Notes: a model not told the origin generated them from the letters alone. Counted from the stretch's first letter, positions 53,217 through 61,864 are shown. The stretch: 64,000 nucleotides of DNA from Kitasatospora setae KM-6054 (GCF_000269985.1 NC_016109.1:6909001-6973000); one strand, 5' to 3'. Program-made: numbers and translations.

Positions 53217-53300
53217 GCGTCTGTCAAGACTCTTTACAGTTCACTGCCAAGGGGTCGGCAGAGCTTTACCAACCCTTGGTGACAAGGCCCTTGACGTGCT

Positions 53301-53337
53301 GTCGGCCCCGCACCCGACTGCTCGGTGCGGGGCCGAC
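53301..53337 (-). terminator. Terminator of the osmolyte ABC operon
   Basis: A perfect 14-bp stem (GTCGGCCCCGCACC with its complement) and a 9-nt loop, 24 nt after the stop of the substrate-binding protein gene. With the chitinase promoter it makes up the 328-bp gap 53033-53360, in which I see no gene. Confidence 0.8.
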
Positions 53338-53360
53338 GGACGGCACTCGGGGCGTACGGG

Positions 53361-54293
53361 TCAGCTCAGGCCGCTGCTCTTCAGCCAGTCCTTGGCGACC
53401 GCCGCCGGGTCCTCCTTGTCCACCGCGACGCGCTTCATCAGCGCGGTCAGCCCGGCGGTGTCCAGCTTCGCCGAGACCGCGTTCAGCGCCGCCGTCCCGG
53501 TGGCGTCCAGCCCGGCGGTGTTCACCAGCGGGGTGACGTTCTGCGAGCTGAACACGTTCTTCGGGTCGGCCAGCGAGACCAGCTTCAGCTGGACGATCTT
53601 CGGGTCGGTGGTGAACACGTTGCCGACCTGGATCCCGCCGTCCTTCAGCGCGTTCGCGGTGGTCTCACCGGTCGGCTTCCACTCCTTGAAGGTCAGCCCG
53701 TAGACGTCCTTGAACTGCTGCTCGCGGCGCGACTTGAACTCCGGCGGGCCGCCCACCACCAGGTCCTGGGCCTTGCCCGCCAGGTCGGCTATCGACTTCA
53801 CGCCCAGCTTGTCGGCGGTCTCCTGGGTGACCGTCAGCGAGTCCTTGTCCTCGGCCGCCGACGAGTCCAGGATCGCCAGCCCGGCCGGCAGCTTCGCCTT
53901 CAGCTCGGTGTTCACCGCGTCCTTGCCGGTCGCGGTGGACTTCGCGTCCAGGTAGCCCAGCAGCGCGCCGTTGTACTCCGGCAGCACGGTCAGCGCGCCG
54001 GACTGCACCTGCCCGTACAGCACCTCCCGGCTGCCGATGTTGAACTTCTCCTCGACCTTCACGCCCTTCGCCTTCAGGGCCTGCGCGTAGATCGAGGCGA
54101 GCAGCACGTTCTCCGGGAAGTTCGCCGAACCGACCACCACGGTCTTCCCGGACGCGGCCGCCCCCGAGGAGCCGGACGCCGCCGGGGCGGAGGACTTCGC
54201 GGCCAGCGGGTCGCCGCCGCCGGAGGAGGAGCAGGCCGCCGCGCCCGTCAGCAGCAGGGCGGCGAGGGCGATTCTGACCGGACGGGTCGTCAT
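53361..54293 (-). CDS. Osmoprotectant ABC transporter, substrate-binding lipoprotein (OpuAC/ProX-like)
   Basis: 310 aa; start overlaps the permease stop as ATGA. Signal peptide with lipidation Cys in LLTGAAACSSS. The glycine-betaine/choline-binding fold is recognisable from VVVGSANFPENVLLASIYAQ, YGQVQSGALTVLPEYNGALL and FTTDPKIVQLKLVSLADPKN. It delivers betaine, choline or carnitine to the two permeases encoded upstream. It is the last gene of a four-gene operon. Confidence 0.9.
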   Translation of the reverse strand: MTTRPVRIALAALLLTGAAACSSSGGGDPLAAKSSAPAASGSSGAAASGKTVVVGSANFPENVLLASIYAQALKAKGVKVEEKFNIGSREVLYGQVQSGALTVLPEYNGALLGYLDAKSTATGKDAVNTELKAKLPAGLAILDSSAAEDKDSLTVTQETADKLGVKSIADLAGKAQDLVVGGPPEFKSRREQQFKDVYGLTFKEWKPTGETTANALKDGGIQVGNVFTTDPKIVQLKLVSLADPKNVFSSQNVTPLVNTAGLDATGTAALNAVSAKLDTAGLTALMKRVAVDKEDPAAVAKDWLKSSGLS

Positions 54294-55087
54294 GTGGATT
54301 CCTTTGCGAGTGCGGGGGAGCCCGCGGGATCGTCAAGTACTGCGGGTTCTGCGGTGGGTTCGGGTGCTGCGGGTGGTTCGGGGGTCGCGTCGCGGTTCCG
54401 GCGCCGGCCGGTTCCGGCGCCCGTGCCGGTGCGGCTGCCGGGCGGCGACGCGAGCCGGATGAGCAGGGCGAACAGCAGTTGGACCGCCACCGCCAGCAGC
54501 ACCACCAGCAGGGCGCCGCCGACCGTGGTCGGGAAGTTCCGGGTGGCCAGCCCGTCGATCACGTACCGGCCCAGGCCGCCGAGGCCCACGTAGGCGGCGA
54601 CCGTCGCGGTCGCGATCACCTGCACCGCCGCCGTCCGGACCCCCGCCAGCAGGGTCGGCGCGGCCGCTGGCACGCACACCCGCAGCAGCGTCTGCGGATG
54701 GGTCAGGCCGATGCCGCGGGCCGCGTCCCGGACGTCCGGGACGGTGCCGCGGACCCCCTCGGCAGCCGCCACCAGCATCGGCGGCGCGGCCAGCGCGGTC
54801 AGCGGCAGCAGCACCGCCGCGTCACCGACGCCCACCAGCAGCACCGCCAGCGTGACCAGGCCCAGCGTCGGCAGCGCCCGGGCCACCCCGGCCAGCGCCG
54901 TCACCACGAACAGGCCGCGCCCCGAGTAGCCGATCAGCAGCCCCAGCGGCAGCGCCACCAGTGCGGCCAGGCCGAGCGCCTCGGCGGAGAACGCCAGGTG
55001 CTCCAGCACCCGGTGGGCGATCGAGTCCGGGCCCGAGTGGTGCGCCGGATCGGCGAAGAAGTCGTGCAGCCAGCCCAGCCAGTTCAC
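54290..55087 (-). CDS. Osmoprotectant ABC transporter permease
   Basis: 265 aa from GTG 55087, overlapping the previous permease stop (GTGA). Five to six helices; the EAA loop is RDAARGIGLTHPQTLLRVCV with the G before LT. ATATVAAYVGLGGLGRYVID is typical of OpuCB/ProW-type permeases. The C-terminal 45 residues are Pro/Glu/Ala-rich, an unusual cytoplasmic tail. Confidence 0.9.
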   Translation of the reverse strand: MNWLGWLHDFFADPAHHSGPDSIAHRVLEHLAFSAEALGLAALVALPLGLLIGYSGRGLFVVTALAGVARALPTLGLVTLAVLLVGVGDAAVLLPLTALAAPPMLVAAAEGVRGTVPDVRDAARGIGLTHPQTLLRVCVPAAAPTLLAGVRTAAVQVIATATVAAYVGLGGLGRYVIDGLATRNFPTTVGGALLVVLLAVAVQLLFALLIRLASPPGSRTGTGAGTGRRRNRDATPEPPAAPEPTAEPAVLDDPAGSPALAKEST

Positions 55088-55746
55088 CGCGCCACCCCCC
55101 GGGCCCACGGCGCCAGCACCCGGCGGGCCGCCACCAACAGCAGGTCGGTGGCCAGCGCCAGCAGCGCCACCAGCGCGATCCCGGCCAGGATCGGGGTCGG
55201 GAAGGTCCGCTGGAAGCCGTCCACGAACAGGTAGCCCAGCCCGCCCCGGCCGACCAGCGCGCCGACCGCCGCCAGCGAGATCGACGACACCGCGGCGACC
55301 CGCAGCCCGCCGATCAGGTACGGCACCGACGCCGGCAACTCGACCGCCGCCAGCCGCCGCCACGGCCCGTACCCCATCGCGGCGGCCGCCTGCCGCACCG
55401 GCTCCGGCACCGCCCGCAGCCCGTCGACCGCGGTCGGCAGCAGCACCGCCAGCGCGTAGCAGGTCAGCGGCACCATCACGGTCTCCCGGGTGGCCAGCCC
55501 GGTGTACGGGATCAGCACCACGAACACCGCCAGCGAGGGCAGCGCGTACACCACGTTGAACACCGCCGCCAGCGGCTGGTACAGCCGCGGGAAGCGCGCG
55601 CAGGCCAGACCGAGCGGCACCGCCAGCAGCAGCCCGAGCAGCACCGGGACCAGTGCGATCACCGCGTGGTCCGCCGTCAGGTCGGCCAGGTAGCCGAGGT
55701 GGTCGCCGAGCCAGCGCCAGCGGACCAGCGGCTCACCGTCCAGCAT
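55084..55746 (-). CDS. Osmoprotectant ABC transporter permease
   Basis: 220 aa; its start lies 14 nt inside the end of the ATPase gene. Helices include VIALVPVLLGLLLAVPLGL and ALPSLAVFVVLIPYTGLA; the EAA loop is VRQAAAAMGYGPWRRLAAVE. Pairs with the next permease to form the membrane channel. Confidence 0.9.
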   Translation of the reverse strand: MLDGEPLVRWRWLGDHLGYLADLTADHAVIALVPVLLGLLLAVPLGLACARFPRLYQPLAAVFNVVYALPSLAVFVVLIPYTGLATRETVMVPLTCYALAVLLPTAVDGLRAVPEPVRQAAAAMGYGPWRRLAAVELPASVPYLIGGLRVAAVSSISLAAVGALVGRGGLGYLFVDGFQRTFPTPILAGIALVALLALATDLLLVAARRVLAPWARGVAR

Positions 55747-56824
55747 GCGGCACCCGCTCGGGGGCGTCGGCCGGGGCCGTGGCTGTACCGGTGGCCGGGG
55801 TCGGGGCCGGGGTGGTGGCCAGGGCCTCGACGACGGCGGCGCGGCTCGCGGTGCCGACCGCCCGCCCGTCGGCGTCCACCGCGACGGCGTGGCCGGGCGC
55901 GGCGAGCAGGGCCGCGTCCAGCGCCGCGCGCAGTGAGTCCCGGGCCGGGGCGAAGGCCGGGGCCGGGTGCCGTTCGGTGCCGCGCGCCCAGTGCTCCGGC
56001 CGGCCGTCCTGGTCGAGCAGCAACTCCCACCCGTCGTACGAGGGTTGGAGCGGGGTCAGTGGAACGGCGGCGGCGCCGCGCAGGCCCAGGCCGCGCAGGC
56101 CGCGGTCGCGGCCCAGGAAGGCGGCCACGCCGGCGTCCGCCGGGGCGGTCAACAGGGTGTGCGGATCCGAGAGTTGGGCGATCTCGCCGTGCTCGCGGAG
56201 CACCACCACCCGGTCGCCGAGCCGGATCGCCTCCTCGATGTCGTGCGTCACGAACAGCACGGTCTTGCCCAACTCGGCCTGCAACCGGAGCAGTTCCTCC
56301 TGAAGGCCGGAACGGACCAGCGGGTCGACCGCGCTGAACGGCTCGTCCATCAGCAGGACCGGCGGGTCGGCCGCCAACGCCCGTGCCACGCCGACCCGTT
56401 GCTGCTGGCCGCCGGAGAGCTGCGCCGGGTAGCGGCGGGCCGTCTCCGGCGGCAGGCCGACCAGCTCCAGCAGTTCGGCGGCCCGGGCCCGGGCCCGCTT
56501 GCGGTCCCAGCCGAGCAGTCGGGGCACCGTCGCCACGTTGTCGATCACCCGGCGGTGCGGGAACAGGCCCGCCTGCTGGATCACGTACCCGATGCCGCGC
56601 CGCAGTCGGGCCGCGGGCAGGCCCGCGACGTCCGTGCCGTCCAGCAGGACCCGGCCGGCGGTCGGTACCACCATCCGGTTGACCATCCGCAGGATGGTGG
56701 TCTTTCCGCAGCCGGACGGCCCCACCAGCACGGTGGTCTTCCCGGCGGGCACCTCCAGGTCCAGGCCGCGGACGGCGACCGTGCCGTCGGGGTGGCGCTT
56801 GGCGGCGCCCTCGAATCTGATCAC
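55733..56824 (-). CDS. Osmoprotectant ABC transporter ATP-binding protein
   Basis: 363 aa from GTG 56824, with GAGG about 8 nt before it. Walker A GPSGCGKT (35-42), Q-loop YVIQQAG, signature LSGGQQQRVGVARALA, Walker B VLLMDEPFSAVD and the His switch VTHD. The C-terminal 120 residues contain one CBS-like unit (RAALDAALLAAPGHAVAVDA), probably an ionic-strength or nucleotide sensor as in OpuA. First gene of the operon ATPase-permease-permease-binding protein. Confidence 0.92.
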   Translation of the reverse strand: MIRFEGAAKRHPDGTVAVRGLDLEVPAGKTTVLVGPSGCGKTTILRMVNRMVVPTAGRVLLDGTDVAGLPAARLRRGIGYVIQQAGLFPHRRVIDNVATVPRLLGWDRKRARARAAELLELVGLPPETARRYPAQLSGGQQQRVGVARALAADPPVLLMDEPFSAVDPLVRSGLQEELLRLQAELGKTVLFVTHDIEEAIRLGDRVVVLREHGEIAQLSDPHTLLTAPADAGVAAFLGRDRGLRGLGLRGAAAVPLTPLQPSYDGWELLLDQDGRPEHWARGTERHPAPAFAPARDSLRAALDAALLAAPGHAVAVDADGRAVGTASRAAVVEALATTPAPTPATGTATAPADAPERVPHAGR

Positions 56825-56840
56825 CGGGAGGTCCTCGGGG

Positions 56841-56858
56841 GGCCGGCCTGAGCCGGCC
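56841..56858 (-). terminator. Small hairpin between the rhodanese and ABC genes
   Basis: GGCCGGC and GCCGGCC around a 4-nt loop, 55 nt after the rhodanese stop and just before the ATPase ribosome site. It could end the upstream transcript or structure the ABC leader. Confidence 0.35.
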
Positions 56859-56912
56859 TGGATATCGAATGAATGGATGGGCGCATCGTCTGTCCGGCTT
56901 CCCGCCGCTTCC

Positions 56913-57305
56913 TCACCGCAAACCTTGATCCACCGAACGCGTGGGCAGCCCGGCCGCCGCCCACGCCACGAAACCGCCGTCCAGGTCGGTCGCCCGGTAC
57001 AGCCCCAACTCCCGCAGCGACGCCGCCGCCAGCGAGGACGCGTACCCCTCCGAGCAGACCACGATCCAGCGCACCCCGTGGTCCACCGCCTCCGGGATCC
57101 GGTGGCTGCCGGTCGGGTCCAGCCGCCACTCCAGCACGTTCCGCTCGATCAGCAGCGCCCCCGGGATCTCCCCCTCGCGCGCCCGCTGCGCCGCCGGCCG
57201 GATGTCCACCAGCCGCGCGCCCTCGGCCACCTCGGCCCGGGCCCGGACCGGATCCGGCCGGTCCAGGCCCACCCGCGCCTTCGCCAGCAACTGGTCCACC
57301 GTCAT
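56913..57305 (-). CDS. Rhodanese-like sulfurtransferase
   Basis: 130 aa from ATG 57305; the start overlaps the cysteine dioxygenase stop as TGATG, and GGAG lies 8 nt before it. Single rhodanese domain: EGARLVDIRPAAQRAREGEI, then the active-site loop VVCSEGYASSLAA with Cys84. It transfers sulfane sulfur, for instance from thiosulfate. Coupling to cysteine dioxygenase suggests a role in disposing of or recycling cysteine sulfur. Confidence 0.88.
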   Translation of the reverse strand: MTVDQLLAKARVGLDRPDPVRARAEVAEGARLVDIRPAAQRAREGEIPGALLIERNVLEWRLDPTGSHRIPEAVDHGVRWIVVCSEGYASSLAAASLRELGLYRATDLDGGFVAWAAAGLPTRSVDQGLR

Positions 57306-57892
57306 CACCACTGCTCCGCCCCTTCCGTGGAGGTCTTCACCAGGCCGCCGACCCGCAGTTCGTAGTGCGACATCTCGCTCAGCGGCGGCGAGTACGCGTG
57401 CAGCGTCACCGCCGGCCCCTGCGCCGTGTTGCGCACGTCGTGCAGGTACTGCGGGCCGAACGCCCGCTCACTGCCCGCCGACAGCCGGCGCACCGTCAAC
57501 CCGTGCTCCGGACCCGCCAGCGCCAGCTCCTCCAACTCTCCCAGCGCCACCGTGAAGGCGCCGCGCGAACCCCCGTGGTCGTGGAACCCGGTCGACTGCC
57601 CCGGCAGCCAACTGATCACCCACACCTCGTAGTCCTCCGCCAGCTCCAACCGCTCGTACCAGCGGTTCTCCGCGGACAGCCGCACCCGGTGCAGCCAGCG
57701 CTCCGGCCGCTCGGCCAGGTCGCGGACGATCCGGCGCAGCGCGTTCGGCGAGAGCGGCGGGCGGGCGGTACCGCCGGGAGCCGCGTACGCGGCGGGGCCG
57801 CGCTCGACGGCGGTGCCGGCGCCGGCGCTGCCGCTGCTGCCGCGCTCGACGGTGGTGCTGCCGCTGCGCTCGGGGGCGAGGTCGATGCTCAT
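57305..57892 (-). CDS. Cysteine dioxygenase (cupin)
   Basis: 195 aa from ATG 57892 with GGAGG 5 nt upstream. The iron-binding His are in TGFHDHGGSRGAF (104 and 106) and QYLHDVRN (151), the type-I cysteine dioxygenase arrangement. The first 45 residues are a Ser/Gly-rich extension with a repeated TTVERGSS/TAVERGPA. It oxidises cysteine to cysteine sulfinate. The gene is translationally coupled to the rhodanese and preceded by the Cys-rich leader peptide 58073-58156. Confidence 0.9.
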   Translation of the reverse strand: MSIDLAPERSGSTTVERGSSGSAGAGTAVERGPAAYAAPGGTARPPLSPNALRRIVRDLAERPERWLHRVRLSAENRWYERLELAEDYEVWVISWLPGQSTGFHDHGGSRGAFTVALGELEELALAGPEHGLTVRRLSAGSERAFGPQYLHDVRNTAQGPAVTLHAYSPPLSEMSHYELRVGGLVKTSTEGAEQW

Positions 57893-58072
57893 GGGGTCCT
57901 CCGGGGTGCGCCGGGGGCGCGGCCGCCGCCGCGGGTGCGGGTGCGCGGGGCACGGCACGGTACGGCGGACGGAGCGCGCGGACGGCGGGAAAGGGACTGC
58001 TCGGGGCGGCTGACGGGGTGCGCCGGACCCTGGGGGCGTCACAGGGCGGGCGCGGAGGCTACGCGGAGAGCG
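57893..58072 (-). promoter_or_regulatory. Leader RNA between the Cys-rich peptide and cysteine dioxygenase
   Basis: 180 very GC-rich bases with no gene. They should hold the alternative structures through which stalling on the leader peptide would change expression of the dioxygenase. I could not identify a single clear terminator/antiterminator pair by eye. Confidence 0.5.
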
Positions 58073-58156
58073 TCAACAACAGCAGGCACACATGTCGCTC
58101 GCCTGGCGTCGCAGATCGACGTGCAGGCGGCAGACCAGGAAGGTGCCGGAGTTCAT
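58073..58156 (-). CDS. 27-aa leader peptide ending in a Cys run, upstream of cysteine dioxygenase
   Basis: Begins MNSGTFLVCRLHVDLRRQA and ends MCACCC before TGA at 58073-58075. The RLHVDLRRQA core is a hallmark of short streptomycete leader peptides found before sulfur-metabolism genes. Five of the 27 residues are Cys, four of them in the last five codons. The stop lies 180 nt before the cysteine dioxygenase start. Ribosome stalling at the Cys codons when Cys-tRNA is scarce is a likely control; this is inferred by analogy with known poly-Cys leaders. A TTGACG (complement of 58188-58193) may be its -35 box. Confidence 0.82.
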   Translation of the reverse strand: MNSGTFLVCRLHVDLRRQASDMCACCC

Positions 58157-58249
58157 GCCGCCGATGGTTCACGACCCGACGGCGGCCCGTCAAGTTCCGC
58201 CACGCGGATGGCCGCATCGTGGACTCCACGGTCCCGGATCCCGGACGCG

Positions 58250-58287
58250 CCGACGGCCCGCGCTCCGGGGAGGGCGCGGGCCGTCGG
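58250..58287 (-). terminator. Terminator after the small lipoprotein gene
   Basis: A 14-bp perfect stem (58250-58263 with 58274-58287) and a 10-nt loop, 24 nt after the lipoprotein stop codon; it insulates the leader-peptide promoter from the upstream operon. Confidence 0.8.
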
Positions 58288-58310
58288 GGGTTCTCGGGAT
58301 GCTCACCGGG

Positions 58311-58523
58311 TCACTGGTCGTCCTGGGTGGCGTTGTCGTCGGCCTGCGCGGCGGCGCTGTCCGCCGCGTCCACCTTCTGCCGCTGCTGCTGCACCTGCGC
58401 GTCGTCCGGGGCGCCGCCGCCACCGGACGGGCCGCCCGGGGTCGGGCCGCACGCCGCCAGCAGGGCGACGGCGGCCAGCGCCACCGCGGCGAGCGCCGCC
58501 CGGGCCGCGGGCCGACGGCTCAC
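58311..58523 (-). CDS. Small lipoprotein, 70 aa
   Basis: From GTG 58523, overlapping the upstream stop as GTGA. Signal peptide with lipobox LLAAC, then a Gly/Pro linker and a Gln/Ala/Asp-rich helix (QVQQQRQKVDAADSAAAQAD). Anchored on the outer face of the membrane. Probably a partner of the helical secreted protein encoded just upstream. No recognised family. Confidence 0.7.
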   Translation of the reverse strand: MSRRPAARAALAAVALAAVALLAACGPTPGGPSGGGGAPDDAQVQQQRQKVDAADSAAAQADDNATQDDQ

Positions 58524-58900
58524 TTCGCGGCCGCCGGGGCGTTCTTCGCGCACCAGTCGGCCACCTGGCCGAGGTCCGCCTTGCGGGTCTGCAACGTCGG
58601 CAGCAGGCTCCGGCGGAAGGTCAGCCGGTCGTTCAGGTACTTCTCGATCTCGGCGTGCCCCGCCTTGTGGGCGTTGTCCACCCGCTGCTGCAGCCGCGCC
58701 ACCGAGCCCACCACGCCGGCGTCGCCGTTCAGCCGCGCCAGCGCCTTGTCGACCCGCTCCTGCGTCTTCGGCAGCCGCTTGCACACCGCCTTCGCCCCGT
58801 CTCCCTTCGGCGCGCCGGCCGCCTGCGCGGGCCCCGCGGCCAGCAACGCGCCCGCCAACGCCAACACCCCGACGGCCGCCGCCGCACGGTTGATGCGCAT
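58520..58900 (-). CDS. Secreted helical protein of unknown function
   Basis: 126 aa with a signal peptide (to about residue 27, GPAQA-AGAP) and AAGGGG before the ATG. The mature part is helical with two Cys (AVCKRLPK near the start, DWCAKNAP at the end) that could close one disulfide, and a run VARLQQRVDNAHKAGHAEIE of coiled-coil character. Translationally coupled to the lipoprotein. Confidence 0.75.
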   Translation of the reverse strand: MRINRAAAAVGVLALAGALLAAGPAQAAGAPKGDGAKAVCKRLPKTQERVDKALARLNGDAGVVGSVARLQQRVDNAHKAGHAEIEKYLNDRLTFRRSLLPTLQTRKADLGQVADWCAKNAPAAAK

Positions 58901-59049
58901 GGGTGTCCCCTTCGCTCGAATTCCCTCGGACTCCGGCCGGGATCCCCCGGCCGGGCACGACAGTAGGGAGCCTTCTTGTGGAAACCCTGTGGAACACCGA
59001 GCGGCCCGCCCGGACGCGGTCCACCCGCGCCAGCCGGGCCGCAGTGGCT

Positions 59050-60504
59050 TCAGGGGCGCCGGTCCTCGCTCAACCAGTCGCGGAGGGAGGGGAGTTGCAC
59101 GGTCGGCGCGTCGAGCCGGAGCAGCGGCAGCCGGATCTCCAGGCGGCAGCCCGGGCCGTCCGGGCGGTCGGTGAGCAGGGCGGATCCCCGGTGCAGGGCG
59201 GCCTGTTGGGCGACCAGGGTCAGCCCGAGGCCGGAGCCCGGACTGTCCGGACGCCGGTGGAAGCGGTGGAAGACCGCGGCCCGCTCGGCGGGCGGGACGC
59301 CCGGGCCGGTGTCGTCCACGGTGAGGCGGGCGGTGGTGCCCTCGACCCGCAGCCGGACCGCCACCTCGGCCGGGCGGTCGGCGACCCGGCCGTGCACGGC
59401 CGCGTTGCCCAGCAGGTTGGCGAGCAGGATGCGCAGGCCCGCGTCCCAGCCGAACACCCGTGCCTCGATCGGAAGTTCGGTGCGGAAGACGGTGTCCGGG
59501 TGGTGGCGGGCGGCCTCGGCGACGGCGCCGTCCACCAGCTCCGCCAGGTCGACCGGGCCGAACGCCGAGACCTCCACCAGGTCGCCCCGGGCCAGCGCGG
59601 ACAGCGCGCTCAGCAGGTCCAGCATCCGGGCGTGGTCCTGCTGCAACTCGGCCACCACCTCGGCGCGTTCGTCCGCCGGCAGGCCGGGGTGGGCGGCCAG
59701 CACGTCCAGGTTGGTGCGCAGGCTCATCAGCGGGGTGCGCAACTCGTGCGAGGCCGCCGAGGAGAACGACCGCGCGGTGTCCAGCGCCTGCGCCGTCCGG
59801 GCCGCCTGCTCGTCGTAGCGGGACAGCAACAGCGCGATCGCGCCCGAGAGTTCGTCCACCTCGGCGGTGCCCGTCCGGGCGTGCGCGAACGCGGCGTGCC
59901 CCGTCCGGGGGTCGAGCGCCGCCGCCCGGCGGCCCAGCCGGCGCAGCGGCAGGGTGGCCCGCTCGGCCAGCCCGAAGGCGACCAGCCCCGAAAGCGGTGC
60001 CGCGACCAGCGCCACCAGCAGCACCCGCCGCCGCACCGCCCGCAGCTCCTCGGCCGGCTCCCCGGCCGGGGCCAGCACCCAGAGCGTCCCGGCGGTGCTC
60101 CCGCTGTTCACCCGGACGGTCAGCACCCGCCAGGACGCGCCGTCCTGGGCGACCGTGACGGCCTTCCCGCCCGGCGCGTCCGGCAGCAGCCCCGGATCGT
60201 CCGGCTGCGAGCCCGCCGTCAGCAGCACCGTGCCGTCCGCGGCGGTCAGCCGGATGCCCGCGTCCAGCGCCGCGTCCATCAGCTTGCGCTGCTGGTTCTG
60301 CTCGGCCTTCGGGCGCCCCCGGCTGTCGGCCGCCAGCAGCGCCCGGGCGTTGGGCAGGACGGCGGCCGCGCGGTTGTTCAACTGGGCGTCCTGGCGCCGG
60401 TGCAGGTCCGCGTCGACCAGCGGCAGCAGCAACAGCCCCGCCGCCGCCACCAGCAGCGGCACCAGCACCGCAGCCCCGATCGCGATCCGGGTCGACAGCT
60501 TCAC
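59050..60504 (-). CDS. Sensor histidine kinase
   Basis: 484 aa from GTG 60504, overlapping the response-regulator stop as GTGA. Two helices (about 7-30 and 161-180) flank an extracytoplasmic domain of about 130 residues; HAMP to about 232; the phosphorylated His253 is in SSAASHELRTPL; N-box LLANLLGNAAVHG, G1 VDDTGPGV and G2 GSGLGLTLV. It senses an unknown envelope signal and phosphorylates the regulator encoded just upstream. Confidence 0.93.
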   Translation of the reverse strand: MKLSTRIAIGAAVLVPLLVAAAGLLLLPLVDADLHRRQDAQLNNRAAAVLPNARALLAADSRGRPKAEQNQQRKLMDAALDAGIRLTAADGTVLLTAGSQPDDPGLLPDAPGGKAVTVAQDGASWRVLTVRVNSGSTAGTLWVLAPAGEPAEELRAVRRRVLLVALVAAPLSGLVAFGLAERATLPLRRLGRRAAALDPRTGHAAFAHARTGTAEVDELSGAIALLLSRYDEQAARTAQALDTARSFSSAASHELRTPLMSLRTNLDVLAAHPGLPADERAEVVAELQQDHARMLDLLSALSALARGDLVEVSAFGPVDLAELVDGAVAEAARHHPDTVFRTELPIEARVFGWDAGLRILLANLLGNAAVHGRVADRPAEVAVRLRVEGTTARLTVDDTGPGVPPAERAAVFHRFHRRPDSPGSGLGLTLVAQQAALHRGSALLTDRPDGPGCRLEIRLPLLRLDAPTVQLPSLRDWLSEDRRP

Positions 60505-61238
60505 CGGCCCGGCCCGCCCTCGCCGCCTGCCCCGCCCGGCGTGCTGTCGGTGTTCGGCGCGCGCAGCACGAACCCCACGCCGCGCACCGTGTGCACCGTC
60601 CGGGGGCGGCCGCCGGCCTCCAACTTCCGCCGCAGGTAGGAGACGAAGGTGTCCACGGCGTCGCTGCGCACCTCGAAGTCGTAGCCCCAGACCCGGTCCA
60701 GCAGCACCTCCCGGGAGAGCACCAGTCCGGCGTTCCGGGCGAGTTGGGCGAGCAGTTCGAACTCGCGCCTGGTCAGCCGGAGTTCGTCCTCCTCCCAGAA
60801 AGCCTGTCGGGTCTCCGGGTGGATCCGCAGCGGCCCGACCCGGATCAGGTCGGTGGGCTGCGGCGGGCGGCGGCGCAGCAGCGCGTGCAGCCGCAGCACC
60901 AACTCCTCCAGTGCGAACGGCTTCACCAGGTAGTCGTCCGCGCCCGCTTGCAACCCGGCGACCCGGTCGGCGAGTTCGTCCAGCGCGGAGAGCATCAGCA
61001 CCGGGGTGTCGTCCGCCCGGGCCCGCAGCGTCCGGCAGACGTCCGTCCCGGAGAGGCCCGGCATCCCGACGTCCAGCACCAGCACGTCCGGCGGGTCCGG
61101 GGCGTCCCCGGCCAGCCGGGACAGCGCCTGCGCGCCGTCCGCCGCGACCTCCACCCGGAAGCCGCTCAGCCGCAGCCCGCGCTCCAGGCTCCGCCGGATC
61201 GCCGCGTCGTCGTCCACCACCAGCACCCGCCCGGCCAT
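60501..61238 (-). CDS. OmpR-family response regulator
   Basis: 245 aa from ATG 61238, with GGAGGTG 8 nt upstream (preferred over GTG 61247). Receiver domain with DDD at 9-11, phospho-acceptor Asp56 in VLVLDVGMPG and Lys in YLVKPF; winged helix RLTRREFELLAQLARNAGLV and SDAVDTFVSYLRRKLEAGG. Pairs with the histidine kinase. Targets unknown. Confidence 0.94.
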   Translation of the reverse strand: MAGRVLVVDDDAAIRRSLERGLRLSGFRVEVAADGAQALSRLAGDAPDPPDVLVLDVGMPGLSGTDVCRTLRARADDTPVLMLSALDELADRVAGLQAGADDYLVKPFALEELVLRLHALLRRRPPQPTDLIRVGPLRIHPETRQAFWEEDELRLTRREFELLAQLARNAGLVLSREVLLDRVWGYDFEVRSDAVDTFVSYLRRKLEAGGRPRTVHTVRGVGFVLRAPNTDSTPGGAGGEGGPGR

Positions 61239-61323
61239 CCGCCGCACCTCCGCTCAGCCCGCGTTCCCGCGGCCACGACTGTCGCACGGGGCCGGCCGCC
61301 GCGGGGCGGCGGGGGCGGGGGCT

Positions 61324-61740
61324 TTACGGTTCGTCGTGCCAGGAGAAGGCGGTGATGCGCCAGCCGTCCGGGGTGTGGGCGAACTGGAAGGTCTTGGTGC
61401 CGCCGCCCTCGTAGGGCTCGCCGTCGAGCACACCGGACTTGCGGTAGCCGCCGGTCCGGGAGGCGACCCGGCCGGCGATGTCGGTGCGCTCGTCGACCTC
61501 CCACTCGTGGAAGTCGGTCAACCTCCCGTCGGACAGCAGGAGTTCGCGCGGGGCGACGAACTCCTCGACGGTGTACGCGGTGTACGAGGGGCCGGTGGCC
61601 ACGATGATCCCGCCGGGCAGCATCAGCCGTCGCAGCCGCCCGACGTCGGCCGGGCCGCCGTGCCGGTTGTCGAACGCGGCGTAGAACTCGGCGGTGATCC
61701 GGTCGAGTTCGGCCTTGGCCGTGGGGTCGCTCGCAGACAT
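61324..61740 (-). CDS. SnoaL/NTF2-like (DUF4440) protein
   Basis: 138 aa from ATG 61740. The cone-shaped NTF2 fold is suggested by AELDRITAEFYAAFDNRHGG, GPSYTAYTVEEFVAPRELLL and FQFAHTPDGWRITAFSWHDE. There is no obvious catalytic Asp-His set. No good ribosome site; TGTTACT before the start could be a -10 of a leaderless transcript. Divergent from the VOC gene. Confidence 0.72.
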   Translation of the reverse strand: MSASDPTAKAELDRITAEFYAAFDNRHGGPADVGRLRRLMLPGGIIVATGPSYTAYTVEEFVAPRELLLSDGRLTDFHEWEVDERTDIAGRVASRTGGYRKSGVLDGEPYEGGGTKTFQFAHTPDGWRITAFSWHDEP

Positions 61741-61864
61741 GGCCCGCACAGTAACATTGCACACCCGCCGAGCGGGAGGCCTGCGGGAGACCTGCGGGAG
61801 ACCTGCGGCGGAACGGCGGGAACCCGGTTGCCGGTGCCCGCCCCGGCGGTCGAGAATCCCCGGC

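Noticed and set aside
56821..56886. A 21-codon frame (MRPSIHSISRPAQAG...) whose stop overlaps the GTG start of the osmolyte ABC ATPase
   Set aside because: No ribosome site and only positional support; could be chance.
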